Part shown: positions 51,645-61,805 of the stretch, piece after piece
Layout: every line of letters starts with the position of its first letter
Position numbering within the stretch: the first letter of the stretch is position 1
DNA from: JBAZWE01 sp041658605
GTDB taxonomy: Bacteria > Actinomycetota > Thermoleophilia > BMS3ABIN01
DNA length: 64,000 nt
Direction of reading: 5' to 3'
Assembly: GCA_041658605.1 (NCBI GenBank)
Contig: JBAZZU010000001.1
Location: 62,001-126,000, forward strand
Made by a program: the position numbers and the translations under genes
The notes under the pieces: generated by a model
What the model saw: only the letters and a program-made list of their open reading frames with translations
The model's database searches: none
What the model was told of the DNA's origin: nothing

Positions 51645-52745
51645 CTATTCGAGGAATTCCTTTAGCTTCTGGGACTCGCGGTAACTTTTCAGCTTCACCA
51701 GTGTCTTTGCCTCGATCTGCCTGATACGCTCCCTGGTCACACCGAATTTCTGTCCTACCTCTTCCAGCGTCCTCGGATGTTCGCCCTTAAGCCCGAACCT
51801 AAGCTCGATGACTTTACGTTCGCGATGGGTCAGGCTTCCCAGAACCTGGGAAAGATCTTCCTTCTGCATTATGTCTGAGACAGCGTCAACAGGCGCCACA
51901 GCGTCGTTGTCCTCGATGAAATCGCCAAGCTGGCTGTCCTCCTCTTCACCGATAGGAGTCTCAAGTGACACCGGCTCCTGCGATATCTTTAGAATCTCGC
52001 GGACTTTTTCAGGTGTGGTGTCCATCTCTTTCGCGATTTCGAACGGCGTAGGCTCACGCCCCTTGTCCTGAAGGAGCTGCCGCTGCACCCTTATGAGCTT
52101 GTTGATGGTTTCAACCATATGGACCGGGATTCGGATTGTTCTCGCCTGGTCGGCGATGGCCCTGGTTATCGCCTGTCGGATCCACCAGGTCGCATAAGTC
52201 GAGAATTTATAGCCTTTGCGGTAATCGAATTTTTCAACAGCGCGTATCAGGCCCAGGTTGCCTTCCTGGATTAGATCCAGAAACAGCATTCCCCTGCCCA
52301 CATATCTCTTGGCTATGCTGACGACCAGCCTCAGGTTTGCCTGGATAAGCCTGCGTTTTGCCTCCATGTCCTGCCGCTCGATACGCTTGGCCAGCGTTAC
52401 TTCCTGTTCGGCGGTGAGCAGCGCCACCCTACCTATTTCCTTCAGGTAAAGACGCACCGGATCGCTTGTGGGAGTTTTTACCGTAAGGTCGAGGCGGTTG
52501 ATTATCTCCGCCTGGTGAGCTTTTGCCTCTTCCGTCGCCGCGGCTACGAGCAGGTCGTCGTCCTCCTCGACGACGTCTATGCCCATGTCCAGAAACAGGG
52601 CGTAGATATTCTCGATCTGTTCTGTTGAGAGTTCGATGTCCTGGAGGACATCGGCTACACGATCAGAGGATAGGTACCCCTGTTCGCGCCCCTCGAGGAT
52701 CAGTTCGCGGACTTCATCGATAGTGATTTCTTCGGAGTGGCTCAT
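51645..52745 (-). CDS. rpoD: Primary sigma factor RpoD/SigA
   Basis: About 366 residues from ATG 52745, which overlaps the dnaG stop (ATGA). Region 1.1 (about 5-75) is present, region 2 has 'RAVEKFDYRKGYKFSTYATW' and 'WIRQAITRAIADQARTIRIP', region 3 'LIRVQRQLLQDKGREPTPFE', and region 4 'EEVGQKFGVTRERIRQIEAK'. There is no long non-conserved insert between regions 1 and 2, as in Gram-positive sigma A. It directs housekeeping transcription and sits in the dnaG-rpoD pair typical of many bacteria. Confidence 0.97.
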   Translation of the reverse strand: MSHSEEITIDEVRELILEGREQGYLSSDRVADVLQDIELSTEQIENIYALFLDMGIDVVEEDDDLLVAAATEEAKAHQAEIINRLDLTVKTPTSDPVRLYLKEIGRVALLTAEQEVTLAKRIERQDMEAKRRLIQANLRLVVSIAKRYVGRGMLFLDLIQEGNLGLIRAVEKFDYRKGYKFSTYATWWIRQAITRAIADQARTIRIPVHMVETINKLIRVQRQLLQDKGREPTPFEIAKEMDTTPEKVREILKISQEPVSLETPIGEEEDSQLGDFIEDNDAVAPVDAVSDIMQKEDLSQVLGSLTHRERKVIELRFGLKGEHPRTLEEVGQKFGVTRERIRQIEAKTLVKLKSYRESQKLKEFLE

Positions 52746-54526
52746 ACCGTTTCGTAAGATCCGGATTGAATCAGTTCGACGATCTTGCGGCGCCGTCCTT
52801 CCAGACGGCAAAGTTCGCGAAAATCGTCGGAAGATTCGTCTTCTTCAGAAAGGTGAGTCCTGATCTTGTTGATGCGGCGGAGAAGTTCGGCTTCGCAAAG
52901 TCTGAAATACAGCTCAGGGAGGGCGCCATCGGCGGAATTCTCCGTCTCGGCGCGAATCACAAGTTCAGGCAGTATCGAACGCGCACCGCTGTCAGCGGAT
53001 AAGCTGTCCGCAGGCAAGTCAGCCCCGGCATTAGTGCTGCCAAGCCTGCCCTTGACCCATTTGAATGCCGACCTGTTTTGTTCGGTCGTGAAGTGGGCTT
53101 CGGTCATATCCTGCAAATACCTTCCGGCCTCCCCAGGGCGTGCCAGACAAAGGCTGAGGAAACTTCTCTCAGCGATTTCCTCTTGAGATAAAACCCGCCG
53201 TTCGGTCCCTCCATCCTCAATTCCATCATGCGATGGAGCGGACTTCATTAAGTATGCCACATTTTCAGGGGCAAGGCGGAGTCGATCCGCTATTATCCTC
53301 AACTGTTCGTCTCGTTCGAGCGAATTGGCGGCGCTCGCGATTACATTCTTCAGTTCGTTGAATGCCTTGACCCTGCCATCCACGTTATCCAGGTCGGATG
53401 ACGACAAGGTTGTCTGTACCTGGTATTCCAGTAATGTCGAAGCATTGGAAGCGAGTTCGAGGAAGGCATCTTTTCCTCCTTCGCCGAGAATCAGATCCGC
53501 GGGGTCGTGGCCTGCCGGCATCACTACAACGCGCACTGAAAGCTGCAGGTTTTTTGCCAGTCCCAACGCCCGTAACATGGCGCTTCGCCCGGCGGCGTCA
53601 GAGTCGAAAGCCAGGTAAATATTTTTAGTGAAACGCGATATCTCCTTCAACTGCTGCTCGGTCAGGGCCGTGCCCATCGAAGCGACTGCATTTGCGATTC
53701 CTGATTGCCTTAATGCCAGCACATCCGTATAGCCCTCAACTACAAAGACACGGTCTTCCTTTGCGATCGCCTGGCGGGCGTTTCCCAGCCCGAAGACCAG
53801 GTTTCCCTTGTGGTAGGTTTCCGATTCAGGCGAGTTCAGATATTTTGGCTTGCTGTCATCGAGCACGCGCGCGCCAAAACCCAGTACGCGGCCGCGGTGA
53901 TCGGTAAAAGGAAACATGAGCCGTCCACGGAAACGGTCGTAGGTGCGGTTATCGCTTCGGGACACAAGGCCGGCCGCTGTCAGTTCATCGATCGTATAGC
54001 CTTTTGAAAGCGCCGCCTTGTATAGTGAAGTGCCTGAGGGCGGGGAGTAGCCAAGACGAAAATCCCTTGCTGTCCCCGGTTTGAATCCCCTTTTTTCAAG
54101 ATAATCCCTGGCGTTTACAGCGGTTGGTGAATCCCAGAGATAACGTGAATAGTAGAAGGCGGCCTGGTCCAGGAGCGTGTAGATCCGCTCACGGTTTCGG
54201 CGGCGCTCTTCCTGCAAAGGGCTGCTCTGGTCGAACTCCAGCCGGACCCCGTATTTATCGGCCAGGCTTTTCACCGCGTCGGCGAAATCGAGCCCTTCTT
54301 TTTTCTCGACGAAGGTCAATGCGTTGCCACCCTCGCCGCAACCAAAACAATAATAGAGTTTCTGGACCGGATCGACTGAAAAGGACGGCGTCTTTTCGCC
54401 ATGGAAAGGGCATCTTCCCATATAGTTGGAGCCGCTCTTTTTTAGGGTCGTATAGGGGGTGACGATTTCCAGCATGTCGCAGGCGTCAAGCACAGCCTGG
54501 ATGCTGATCTGTGCTATGCGCGGCAT
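52742..54526 (-). CDS. dnaG: DNA primase DnaG
   Basis: A 594-residue primase. N-terminal zinc finger CPFHGEKTPSF with FGCGEGG (about 38-65), RNA polymerase core with 'FRGRLMFPFTDHRGRVLGFG' near residue 200, TOPRIM motifs 'VFVVEGYTDVLALRQ' and 'YLAFDSDAAGRSAMLRALG' near residues 255-320, and a C-terminal helicase-binding domain. It makes Okazaki primers. It lies 27 bases after the dGTPase gene and overlaps rpoD by 4 bases. Confidence 0.97.
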   Translation of the reverse strand: MPRIAQISIQAVLDACDMLEIVTPYTTLKKSGSNYMGRCPFHGEKTPSFSVDPVQKLYYCFGCGEGGNALTFVEKKEGLDFADAVKSLADKYGVRLEFDQSSPLQEERRRNRERIYTLLDQAAFYYSRYLWDSPTAVNARDYLEKRGFKPGTARDFRLGYSPPSGTSLYKAALSKGYTIDELTAAGLVSRSDNRTYDRFRGRLMFPFTDHRGRVLGFGARVLDDSKPKYLNSPESETYHKGNLVFGLGNARQAIAKEDRVFVVEGYTDVLALRQSGIANAVASMGTALTEQQLKEISRFTKNIYLAFDSDAAGRSAMLRALGLAKNLQLSVRVVVMPAGHDPADLILGEGGKDAFLELASNASTLLEYQVQTTLSSSDLDNVDGRVKAFNELKNVIASAANSLERDEQLRIIADRLRLAPENVAYLMKSAPSHDGIEDGGTERRVLSQEEIAERSFLSLCLARPGEAGRYLQDMTEAHFTTEQNRSAFKWVKGRLGSTNAGADLPADSLSADSGARSILPELVIRAETENSADGALPELYFRLCEAELLRRINKIRTHLSEEDESSDDFRELCRLEGRRRKIVELIQSGSYETV

Positions 54527-54552
54527 GATGTTGGGTCGATCCTCCCCATGAC

Positions 54553-55800
54553 TCAGCTCTCTTCCCGTATTTGAGCAGGGCTTTTGTGGTCAGGGCCGGC
54601 ATAAGGGTAGGGAATATTACCCTTCTTTTCCTTGGGAGGCCATTCGCTGGGGATGAACAGCTGCTTGAAAATCCTGATTGCGTAGCGGTCAGTCATGCCG
54701 GCGATATAATCGGTCACACTTGTGGCCAGGTCCGAGCCAGCCCCGTCTTTCCAGCCAGGCAGCGCCTCAGGATGCATCATGTAATGTTCGAAAAGACTTT
54801 CTACCAGCATTGAAACACGATCCATCTCTTTACTGGCTACGGAGCCGATATATACGCGTTCGAACAGGAAAGCACGCATTTTGTTCATTGCTTCCTTCAT
54901 GCCCGGGCTCTGTGATATCCGGCCTTCATCCCGGCTCGAATCCACGAGGTCATGGACCAGGTGATCGATCCGCCTGCTGCAGGTGTCTCCAAGCAGTGAC
55001 AGCTCGTCGGAAGGCAGGTCGCCGAACTTGATTATGCCCGCCCTCAACGCGTCGTCTATGTCGTGGTTTATATAAGCGACACGGTCGGCGATGCGTACGA
55101 TCTGGCCCTCAAGCGTTTCGGGTTTTTCAGGACCGGTGTGTTTCAGTATGCCGTCTTCGACTTCCCGGCAGAGGTTCAGGCCGCGGCCGCCATTCTCCAG
55201 GTCCCGCACAACCCTCAGGCTCTGCTCGTTGTGTTCAAAGCGGCGGCCGGCGCGTTTCTCCAGTGATAAAGTAAGCGCGTCTTCACCGATGTGCCCGAAT
55301 GGCGTATGCCCCAGGTCGTGACCCAGGCTTATCGCCTCGGCGAGGTCTTCGTTAAGTCTCAATGCGCGGGCGGCCGTGCGTGAGATCCCCGAAACCTCCA
55401 GGGTGTGCGTAAGCCGGGTTCGGTAATGGTCTCCTTCCGGAGCGATGAATACCTGGGTCTTGTGTTTCAGGCGGCGGAAGCTCTTGCTGTAAACTATGCG
55501 GTCGCGGTCCCTCTGGAAACAGGTCCTCAGCGAGCATGGCTCTTCCGGACAGGCCCGCCCAAGACTGTCGGCGGCCTTGACCGCATAGCGGGAGAGGTGC
55601 TCCTCTTCCCAGCTATCCGCGATTGAGGCTGATGTATGTTTTGTGTTCAAGGCCTGTAAGAAATCTGTATTCCCTAAATAACAGGATTTTTTACCATCGA
55701 TAAAAAAATTATAACTTACTTCGCGGATGGAACTGTGCAAATTCGGCCCGCGGCCTTGATGAAGATTAGTCAGGCCGGACACGATGGCCCGGCCTGTCAT
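54553..55800 (-). CDS. dgt: Deoxyguanosinetriphosphate triphosphohydrolase-like protein
   Basis: An HD-domain dNTPase, open for 415 codons. The HD core has 'KHKTQVFIAPEGDHYRTRLT' near residue 115, 'HTLEVSGISRTAARALRLNE', 'AISLGHDLGHTPFGHIGEDA' near residue 160 and 'RIADRVAYINHDIDDALRAG' near residue 245. The family N-terminus WEEEHLSRYAVKAADSLG starts near residue 65, so the true start is probably internal; TTG 55650 (LNTKHTSASIADS) is a candidate. It cuts dNTPs to nucleosides and triphosphate, tuning dNTP pools for the neighbouring replication gene dnaG. Confidence 0.92.
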   Translation of the reverse strand: MTGRAIVSGLTNLHQGRGPNLHSSIREVSYNFFIDGKKSCYLGNTDFLQALNTKHTSASIADSWEEEHLSRYAVKAADSLGRACPEEPCSLRTCFQRDRDRIVYSKSFRRLKHKTQVFIAPEGDHYRTRLTHTLEVSGISRTAARALRLNEDLAEAISLGHDLGHTPFGHIGEDALTLSLEKRAGRRFEHNEQSLRVVRDLENGGRGLNLCREVEDGILKHTGPEKPETLEGQIVRIADRVAYINHDIDDALRAGIIKFGDLPSDELSLLGDTCSRRIDHLVHDLVDSSRDEGRISQSPGMKEAMNKMRAFLFERVYIGSVASKEMDRVSMLVESLFEHYMMHPEALPGWKDGAGSDLATSVTDYIAGMTDRYAIRIFKQLFIPSEWPPKEKKGNIPYPYAGPDHKSPAQIREES

Positions 55801-55825
55801 TGCATTCGTCTATACCAGCGGCATA

Positions 55826-58492
55826 TCAGGCGGTGGTGAACGCCATTTTCTTCTCTTCCAGGACAGCCTGGGCCGCCGCCAGCCTCGCCAGTGGCACCCT
55901 GTAGGGCGAACAGCTGACATAATTGAGCCCCACACGGTGGCAGAACTTGACGCTGTCCGGCTCCCCGCCGTGTTCGCCGCAGACCCCAAGCTTGATGCCT
56001 GGCTTCTTGTCACGGCTGAGCTTCACGGCAATCTCAACAAGCTTGCCGACTCCATGGACATCTATGGTCTCAAAGGGATTTGTCTTGATTATCCCCTCTT
56101 CCAGATAATATGTCAGGAACTTGCCCTCCGCGTCATCCCGGGAGAATCCAAGCGCGGTCTGTGTCAGATCGTTGGTGCCGAAGCTGAAGAAGTCGGCATA
56201 ATCCGATATGTGGTCGGCGGTGAGCGCCGCTCTGGGCAGCTCGATCATAGTGCCGACGAGGTAATCGATCTTGACGCCGGCGCTTTCCAGGACATCGTCA
56301 CAAGCCTTGACGGTCAGTTCGCGCATCAGTTGCAGTTCTTCCGCGTAACCTACCAGCGGGATCATTATCTCAACCAGCGGCGCATCGCCCAGTTTCTTCT
56401 GCACGGCTACCGCGGCCAGCATGATCGCCCGCACCTGCATCTCGTAGATCTCCGGCCACTGGATGCCAAGACGACAGCCTCGGGTACCGAGCATCGGGTT
56501 CATTTCCCTGAGGGACCGCACGCGGCTGACCTCTTTCTCCCTGGCGGCGATCTCGGCTTCATCAGCGCCGGTAAGCTTGGCGCGCTCCAGCTCAACCATG
56601 AGATCGGTGTAATCAGGCAGGAATTCATGGAGCGGCGGGTCAAGGAGCCGGATGGTCACGGGCAGGCCATGCATGGCCTCGAAAATGCCCTCAAAATCGC
56701 CCTGCTGCATGGGAAGCAGTTGCGCCAGCGACGATGCCCGGGCTTCCCTGTCTTCAGCCATGATCATCTGGCGGACGATGGGCAGCCGGTCCTCGGCCAT
56801 GAACATATGCTCCGTACGGCAGAGGCCTATTCCCTGTGCGCCGAACTCGCGGGCTTTTTCAGCATCCTCCGGCGTGTCGGCGTTGGTGCGAACAGCCATC
56901 GTGCGGATCTCGTCCGCCCAGCTTACTATGGCCTGGAAGTTCTCGTTGATCTGGGGCGGGACCAGGTCCACGGCGCCCAGGATGACCTTTCCGGTCGTGC
57001 CGTCGATCGTGAGGATATCGCCCTCACTGACGGTCTTGCCATTGACCGTGAATTGTTTGTCTTTCTCGGAGATATTCACCTGGTCGGCGCCGCATACCGC
57101 CGGCTTGCCCATGCCGCGCGCAACAACCGCTGCGTGGCTGGTCATGCCGCCGTGTGAGGTCAGCACACCCTGGGCGCTGATGAGGCCGTGGATATCATCG
57201 GGGCTCGTCTCCCAGCGGACCAGGATAACAGCCTCGCCAGCCTTGCCACGCTCGGCGGCGGTATCGGCATCGAACACGACCTTGCCCACTGCCGCGCCCG
57301 GAGAGGCGTTGAGGCCCTGTGTGAGCGCCTCGTATGTCTGGGACGGGTCAATCATCGGATGCAGCAGCTGGTCGAGCTGACCGGGGTCTATCTTGCCCAC
57401 GGCCTCTTCTCTGGTTATCAGGCCTTCCTCAACCATGTCGGATGCGATCTTGACAGCTGCGGCGGCCGTGCGCTTGCCGTCACGTGTCTGCAGCATGTAG
57501 AGCTTTTCCTTTTCGATGGTGAACTCGATATCCTCCATCTCGCGGTAATGCTTCTCCAGTTTATTCATCACAGTTGAAAGTTCAGCGAAGATCTCAGGCA
57601 TCTCATCCTTCATCTCCGATAGTTTCTTCGTCTTGCGGATGCCGGCGACTACATCTTCGCCCTGCGCGTTGGTCAGGTAGTCGCCGAACACCTCCCTGTC
57701 CCCCGTGGAGGGATTGCGGGTGAAGGCGACGCCGGTCCCGGAATCGTCTCCCATGTTGCCAAATACCATCAGTTGCACGTTGACAGCGGTGCCGAGGTCA
57801 TCGGAAATATTGTAATGGCGGCGGTATGTGACAGCTCTCGGGTTGCCCCAGCTACGGAAGACGGCCTGGATGGAAAGCTCAAGCTGCTCACGCGGCTCGC
57901 TCGGAAACGAACGGCCGGTCTCCTTCTCGAGGATCTTCTTGAAGTCATCCACAAGAAGCCGCAGCTGGTCGGGTGTCAGTTCGTTGTCGAATTTGACGCC
58001 CGCCTCGTCACGTCTGACGGTTATCGCGTCCTCAAACAGCTGGCCTTCCACTTCCATGACGACCTTGCCGAACATCTGGATGAATCGCCGGTAAGCGTCC
58101 CAGGCGAAACGCTCATCGCCGGTCTTTGCGGCCAGTCCCTTGACGGAATCGTCGTTGAGCCCGAGGTTGAGCACCGTGTCCATCATTCCCGGCATACTGA
58201 ACTTCGCGCCGGAACGCACGCTTACGAGCAGCGGATTACCGGGATCGCCCAGTTTCCTGGAAGTGGTTTCCTCGAGTCGGACCACGTGTTCCTCAATCTC
58301 GCCGTCCAGCCCTTCAGGGAACTTGTTGTCCTGCTTGCCGTAGGCTATGCAGGCTTCAGTTGTGATCGTAAACCCGTCTGGAACCGGGCAACCGAGATTC
58401 GTCATCTCGGCGAGGTTCGCCCCCTTGCCCCCGAGAAGGTCCTTCATGTCCTTTGAACCCTCAGAGAAATCGAATACATATTTCTTGCCCAT
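55826..58492 (-). CDS. ppdK: Pyruvate, phosphate dikinase
   Basis: A full-length 888-residue enzyme for the reversible reaction pyruvate + ATP + Pi to PEP + AMP + PPi. N-terminal ATP-grasp domain with 'DLLGGKGANLAEMTNLGCPV', central phosphohistidine domain with 'GGMTSHAAVVARGMGKPAVC' near residue 455, and C-terminal TIM barrel with 'GVCGEHGGEPDSV' near residue 832 holding the catalytic Cys. GGGAGGA precedes the ATG. It stands between glyS and dgt in the conserved block and may replace or oppose pyruvate kinase in a PPi-based glycolysis. Confidence 0.97.
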   Translation of the reverse strand: MGKKYVFDFSEGSKDMKDLLGGKGANLAEMTNLGCPVPDGFTITTEACIAYGKQDNKFPEGLDGEIEEHVVRLEETTSRKLGDPGNPLLVSVRSGAKFSMPGMMDTVLNLGLNDDSVKGLAAKTGDERFAWDAYRRFIQMFGKVVMEVEGQLFEDAITVRRDEAGVKFDNELTPDQLRLLVDDFKKILEKETGRSFPSEPREQLELSIQAVFRSWGNPRAVTYRRHYNISDDLGTAVNVQLMVFGNMGDDSGTGVAFTRNPSTGDREVFGDYLTNAQGEDVVAGIRKTKKLSEMKDEMPEIFAELSTVMNKLEKHYREMEDIEFTIEKEKLYMLQTRDGKRTAAAAVKIASDMVEEGLITREEAVGKIDPGQLDQLLHPMIDPSQTYEALTQGLNASPGAAVGKVVFDADTAAERGKAGEAVILVRWETSPDDIHGLISAQGVLTSHGGMTSHAAVVARGMGKPAVCGADQVNISEKDKQFTVNGKTVSEGDILTIDGTTGKVILGAVDLVPPQINENFQAIVSWADEIRTMAVRTNADTPEDAEKAREFGAQGIGLCRTEHMFMAEDRLPIVRQMIMAEDREARASSLAQLLPMQQGDFEGIFEAMHGLPVTIRLLDPPLHEFLPDYTDLMVELERAKLTGADEAEIAAREKEVSRVRSLREMNPMLGTRGCRLGIQWPEIYEMQVRAIMLAAVAVQKKLGDAPLVEIMIPLVGYAEELQLMRELTVKACDDVLESAGVKIDYLVGTMIELPRAALTADHISDYADFFSFGTNDLTQTALGFSRDDAEGKFLTYYLEEGIIKTNPFETIDVHGVGKLVEIAVKLSRDKKPGIKLGVCGEHGGEPDSVKFCHRVGLNYVSCSPYRVPLARLAAAQAVLEEKKMAFTTA

Positions 58493-58690
58493 GCAATTCC
58501 TCCCAAAATCGTGCTGACGCTTTATATTTCATTATGAATATCCTCCGCCACGCGCAGGATGAGTAAGAAGGTTACCGCCTGGCTCCGGAATCCTGGAATC
58601 CAGGCTCACAAGTTTATCGCAAGAATCCTTTTTAGGCTATAGACAACCTTAAGCTTCACCGTGGGCAGCCAGCAGCGTTGCTTATGAGCC

Positions 58691-60829
58691 TTATACCGCC
58701 TTTGGCGCCGCAGCGACACGCATGGGATCACCCAGAGTCAAAAGCAGCGAGGCGGCCCTTTTTACCAGGGCAAGACGGTTATTGCGGATATTGACGTCAT
58801 CGGCCATTATCATGACGCCGTCGAAGAAAAGGTCCACCGCGGCGCGGATAGACGCGGCTTTCTCAAGAGCTCCCCTGTAATCGCGCGCCCCGGTTAACTC
58901 CCGTATCTGCGGTTCGAGCGAAACGAGCTGACCGTATAACTCTTTTTCGGACGATTCTTCGAAAAGTGATTCGTCCACTGCCTCCATGCCGGTGGCATCG
59001 CCCGCCTTTGCGGCTATCTTTGAACAGCGGAAATAGGCGGTGTGAAGGTCGTCAAAATCTTTTGTGCCGCGAAAATCATCAAGCGCGGCGGCGAGGGCCA
59101 TCAACCTGAGCGGGCTTTTTTGCCCGGCGGCGCGCGCGGCTTCCATTATCTCCACCGGCATGCCCTTCTCCATCATCTGCTGCTGGATGCGGTCGCACAC
59201 GAATTCAAACGCAGCCTGTTCCATGCCTGGCTCCCTCGCTATGTCCGCTTTTTGTTCAATGAATATGCGCTGTCCGGCTGAAAAAAGCGCCATCAGGTCG
59301 AAGTCGAAAGTGTATGTATCTGAAATCGCTGCGATTCCCGCCGCCGCACGCCTTAATCCGTAAGGATCCCTCGAACCTGTTGGCACTTCGTTTATCCCGA
59401 AGGCGCCGGTGATGTTATCGATCTTGTCGCAGATCGAAAGGACCGCGCCCGGAACTGTCGACGGCAAAACGCCTCCGGCAGCAAGCGGCAGAAAATGTTC
59501 CTCGACGGACATGCATACATCCGATGAAAAGCCTTCCAGATTTGCATAGACGGATCCCATGTAACCCTCGAGCGTCGGGAACTCCTGGACCATTATGCTC
59601 ACCTGGTCCGCCTTGGCGAGCCTCGCTGCCGATACGGCGACCTTCAGATCGGCTTCACTTAAGCCCGTCAGCCCCGCAAAGGTTTCCACAAGTCTGAGCA
59701 ACCTCGAGCTCTTGTCTTTCAGCGAACCAAGCCTGCGGTGGAATACGACATTTTCAAGGTTCTCGACCATCGCCTCTATGCCCATGTCCAGATCCTTATC
59801 AAAGGAGAATTCGGCGTCCTCGATCCTGCCTTCCAGAACCCGCTCATTGCCTTCGGTGATCTGCCCGGCGCAGGCTGGATCTCCGTTTATCACATAAAGG
59901 AAACCAGCTACGAGGGAGCCATCATCCTTCGTCAGCGGAAAGTAACGCTGATGTGACTGCATGCACGTGGCAAGCACCCGTGCCGGGAGGCGAAGGTGCT
60001 CCTCGGCAAATCTTCCTTTTTGCACGTCAGGATTCTCAACCAGGTAGATTACTTCCTCAAGCTCGCCCGCGGGGTCGATGAAACTTGCGCTCTCACTGGC
60101 TGCCTGCCGGGCCAGACCTTCGAGTATCACCCGGCGGCGCTCTTCCTGGTCGACCATCACCCTGGCCGCGGCCATTAGTTCCCCGTAGGATGACGCGTCC
60201 TTGATTACGACATCAGGCGCCGCAAGGAACCGGTGGCCATGGCTCGTTTCCGTGCTCTTGATGCCTGCTATTTCGTATTCTACAGTCTGGGAGCCGTATT
60301 TTGTCACCAGCCAGCGGACCGGTCGCGAGAATCTTAAATCGGCGCCGTCCCAGTGCATCGTCCTGGAAAAGGAGATTCCCAGAAGTATCTCGCTGCAGAT
60401 CTCCGGAAGCAGTCCGATAACAGGCTGGCCCTCGCTCCGATGCACGGCGAAGATGAATTTCTGTCCGTCGTGATCACGAACCTCGAGATCACCGACCGCG
60501 ACTCCCTTGGCGCGGGCGAACCCTTCCGCCGCGCCCGTGGGTTTGCCATCATCGTCGAACGCCTTTGAGGCGACAGGGCCGCGTTCCGTCTTTTCCTGCG
60601 ACTGCTGCATGGGCTCAAGGCCCTCGATGAAGAGCGCGATGCGCCTGGGAGTAACCCATACCGAGATCGCATCCGCTTTCACTTCGATATTGTTGCGCGC
60701 GAAAACCTGCCAGGCGAGCTGAGGCACCTGGTCGGCAGCCGAGCGCGCGGCGGCAGCCGGCAGTTCCTCGGTACCTATCTCAAAGAGGAAATCTGCTGGT
60801 TTCCCGGACTGATCGGCCGGATTCATCAT
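58691..60829 (-). CDS. glyS: Glycyl-tRNA synthetase beta subunit
   Basis: About 712 residues from ATG 60829 behind GGGGGAGG, overlapping the glyQ stop (ATGA). The frame extending to 60967 lies inside glyQ and is discarded. Family features: 'DFLFEIGTEELPAAA' at the N-terminus, 'RFSRPVRWLVTKYG' and 'LATCMQSHQRYFPLT' in the middle, and the HD-like and anticodon-binding domains with 'DAEFSFDKDLDMGIEAMVEN' and 'FFDGVMIMADDVNIRNNRLA' near the end. With GlyQ it forms the tetrameric bacterial enzyme. Confidence 0.96.
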   Translation of the reverse strand: MMNPADQSGKPADFLFEIGTEELPAAAARSAADQVPQLAWQVFARNNIEVKADAISVWVTPRRIALFIEGLEPMQQSQEKTERGPVASKAFDDDGKPTGAAEGFARAKGVAVGDLEVRDHDGQKFIFAVHRSEGQPVIGLLPEICSEILLGISFSRTMHWDGADLRFSRPVRWLVTKYGSQTVEYEIAGIKSTETSHGHRFLAAPDVVIKDASSYGELMAAARVMVDQEERRRVILEGLARQAASESASFIDPAGELEEVIYLVENPDVQKGRFAEEHLRLPARVLATCMQSHQRYFPLTKDDGSLVAGFLYVINGDPACAGQITEGNERVLEGRIEDAEFSFDKDLDMGIEAMVENLENVVFHRRLGSLKDKSSRLLRLVETFAGLTGLSEADLKVAVSAARLAKADQVSIMVQEFPTLEGYMGSVYANLEGFSSDVCMSVEEHFLPLAAGGVLPSTVPGAVLSICDKIDNITGAFGINEVPTGSRDPYGLRRAAAGIAAISDTYTFDFDLMALFSAGQRIFIEQKADIAREPGMEQAAFEFVCDRIQQQMMEKGMPVEIMEAARAAGQKSPLRLMALAAALDDFRGTKDFDDLHTAYFRCSKIAAKAGDATGMEAVDESLFEESSEKELYGQLVSLEPQIRELTGARDYRGALEKAASIRAAVDLFFDGVMIMADDVNIRNNRLALVKRAASLLLTLGDPMRVAAAPKAV

Positions 60830-61725
60830 TCCCCGCCCTCCCCCTGCTGCCTTAAATACATCTCGGCACACCGACGGGCCAGGTTGCGCACCCTGGCTAT
60901 GTATCCCGTGCGGTCGGTAACGCTGATTACGCCGCGCGAGTCGAGTAGGTTGAAGGTATGTGAGCATTTGAGCACATAGTCGTAACCCGGGATCGGCAGA
61001 TCTCCGGCCAGGCAGCGCTCACATTCCTGCTCGTAGTCGGCAAAGTGGGATAAAAGCATGGCGGTGTCTGCTATCTCGAAATTGTAGCGCGAGAACTGTG
61101 CCTCGTTCTTTTGATATACATCTCCATATGTGACATCTCCCGACCAGACCAGGTCGAAGACGCTGTTCTTCTTCTGAAGGTACATGGCGATGCGCTCAAT
61201 TCCATAGGTTATCTCGACGGGCACGGGCTGCAGGTCGATGCCCCCCACCTGCTGGAAATAGGTGAACTGGGTCGCTTCCATGCCATCGATCCAGACCTCC
61301 CAGCCCAGGCCCCAGGCCCCGAGTGTCGGGCCTTCCCAATCGTCCTCGACAAAGCGCACGTCATGGGCCGCCAGATCGACTCCGAGCTCGGCCAGCGATT
61401 TCAGATAGAGGTCCTGGACGTTATCAGGTGAGGGCTTGAGGAGTACCTGGAACTGGTAATAATGCGACAGCCTGTAGGGATTCTCGCCATAGCGGCCGTC
61501 CGTGGGTCTGATGGATGGTTCCACGTATGCCACGCGCCATGGCTTGTCATCGAGGCACCTCAGGAACGTGGCGGGATTAAAAGTGCCGGCTCCGACCTCC
61601 GTATGGTAAGGCTGCATTATGACGCAGCCCTCCGCACCCCAAAAAGCCTGTAGGGTTAGTATGATCTCCTGAAAGGTGGGAAAGTCGGTCAAGGCGGAGA
61701 TAGATTCTATTAAAATAGTGTCCAT
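60826..61725 (-). CDS. glyQ: Glycyl-tRNA synthetase alpha subunit
   Basis: A 299-residue catalytic subunit of the alpha2-beta2 class II enzyme. It begins 'TFQEIILTLQAFWGAEGCVI' then QPYHTEVGAGTFNPATFLR, continues with 'VAYVEPSIRPTDGRYGENPY' (motif 2 region) and 'TFNLLDSRGVISVTDRTGYI' (motif 3 region). The beta gene follows with a 4-base overlap. No T-box leader is visible in the 80-base space before the divergent lipoprotein gene. Confidence 0.97.
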   Translation of the reverse strand: MDTILIESISALTDFPTFQEIILTLQAFWGAEGCVIMQPYHTEVGAGTFNPATFLRCLDDKPWRVAYVEPSIRPTDGRYGENPYRLSHYYQFQVLLKPSPDNVQDLYLKSLAELGVDLAAHDVRFVEDDWEGPTLGAWGLGWEVWIDGMEATQFTYFQQVGGIDLQPVPVEITYGIERIAMYLQKKNSVFDLVWSGDVTYGDVYQKNEAQFSRYNFEIADTAMLLSHFADYEQECERCLAGDLPIPGYDYVLKCSHTFNLLDSRGVISVTDRTGYIARVRNLARRCAEMYLRQQGEGGE

Positions 61726-61805
61726 TTAACAAGAACCGGGATGCCGGTGGACCAAAAAACTGACGGTATATTAGATGGCCCCGAGGTGATAAAATAAATC
61801 CCGAT

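Noticed and set aside
55784..57157. 457-codon plus-strand frame opposite ppdK
   Set aside because: A shadow of the strongly biased GC-rich ppdK codons; no domain and no start signal.
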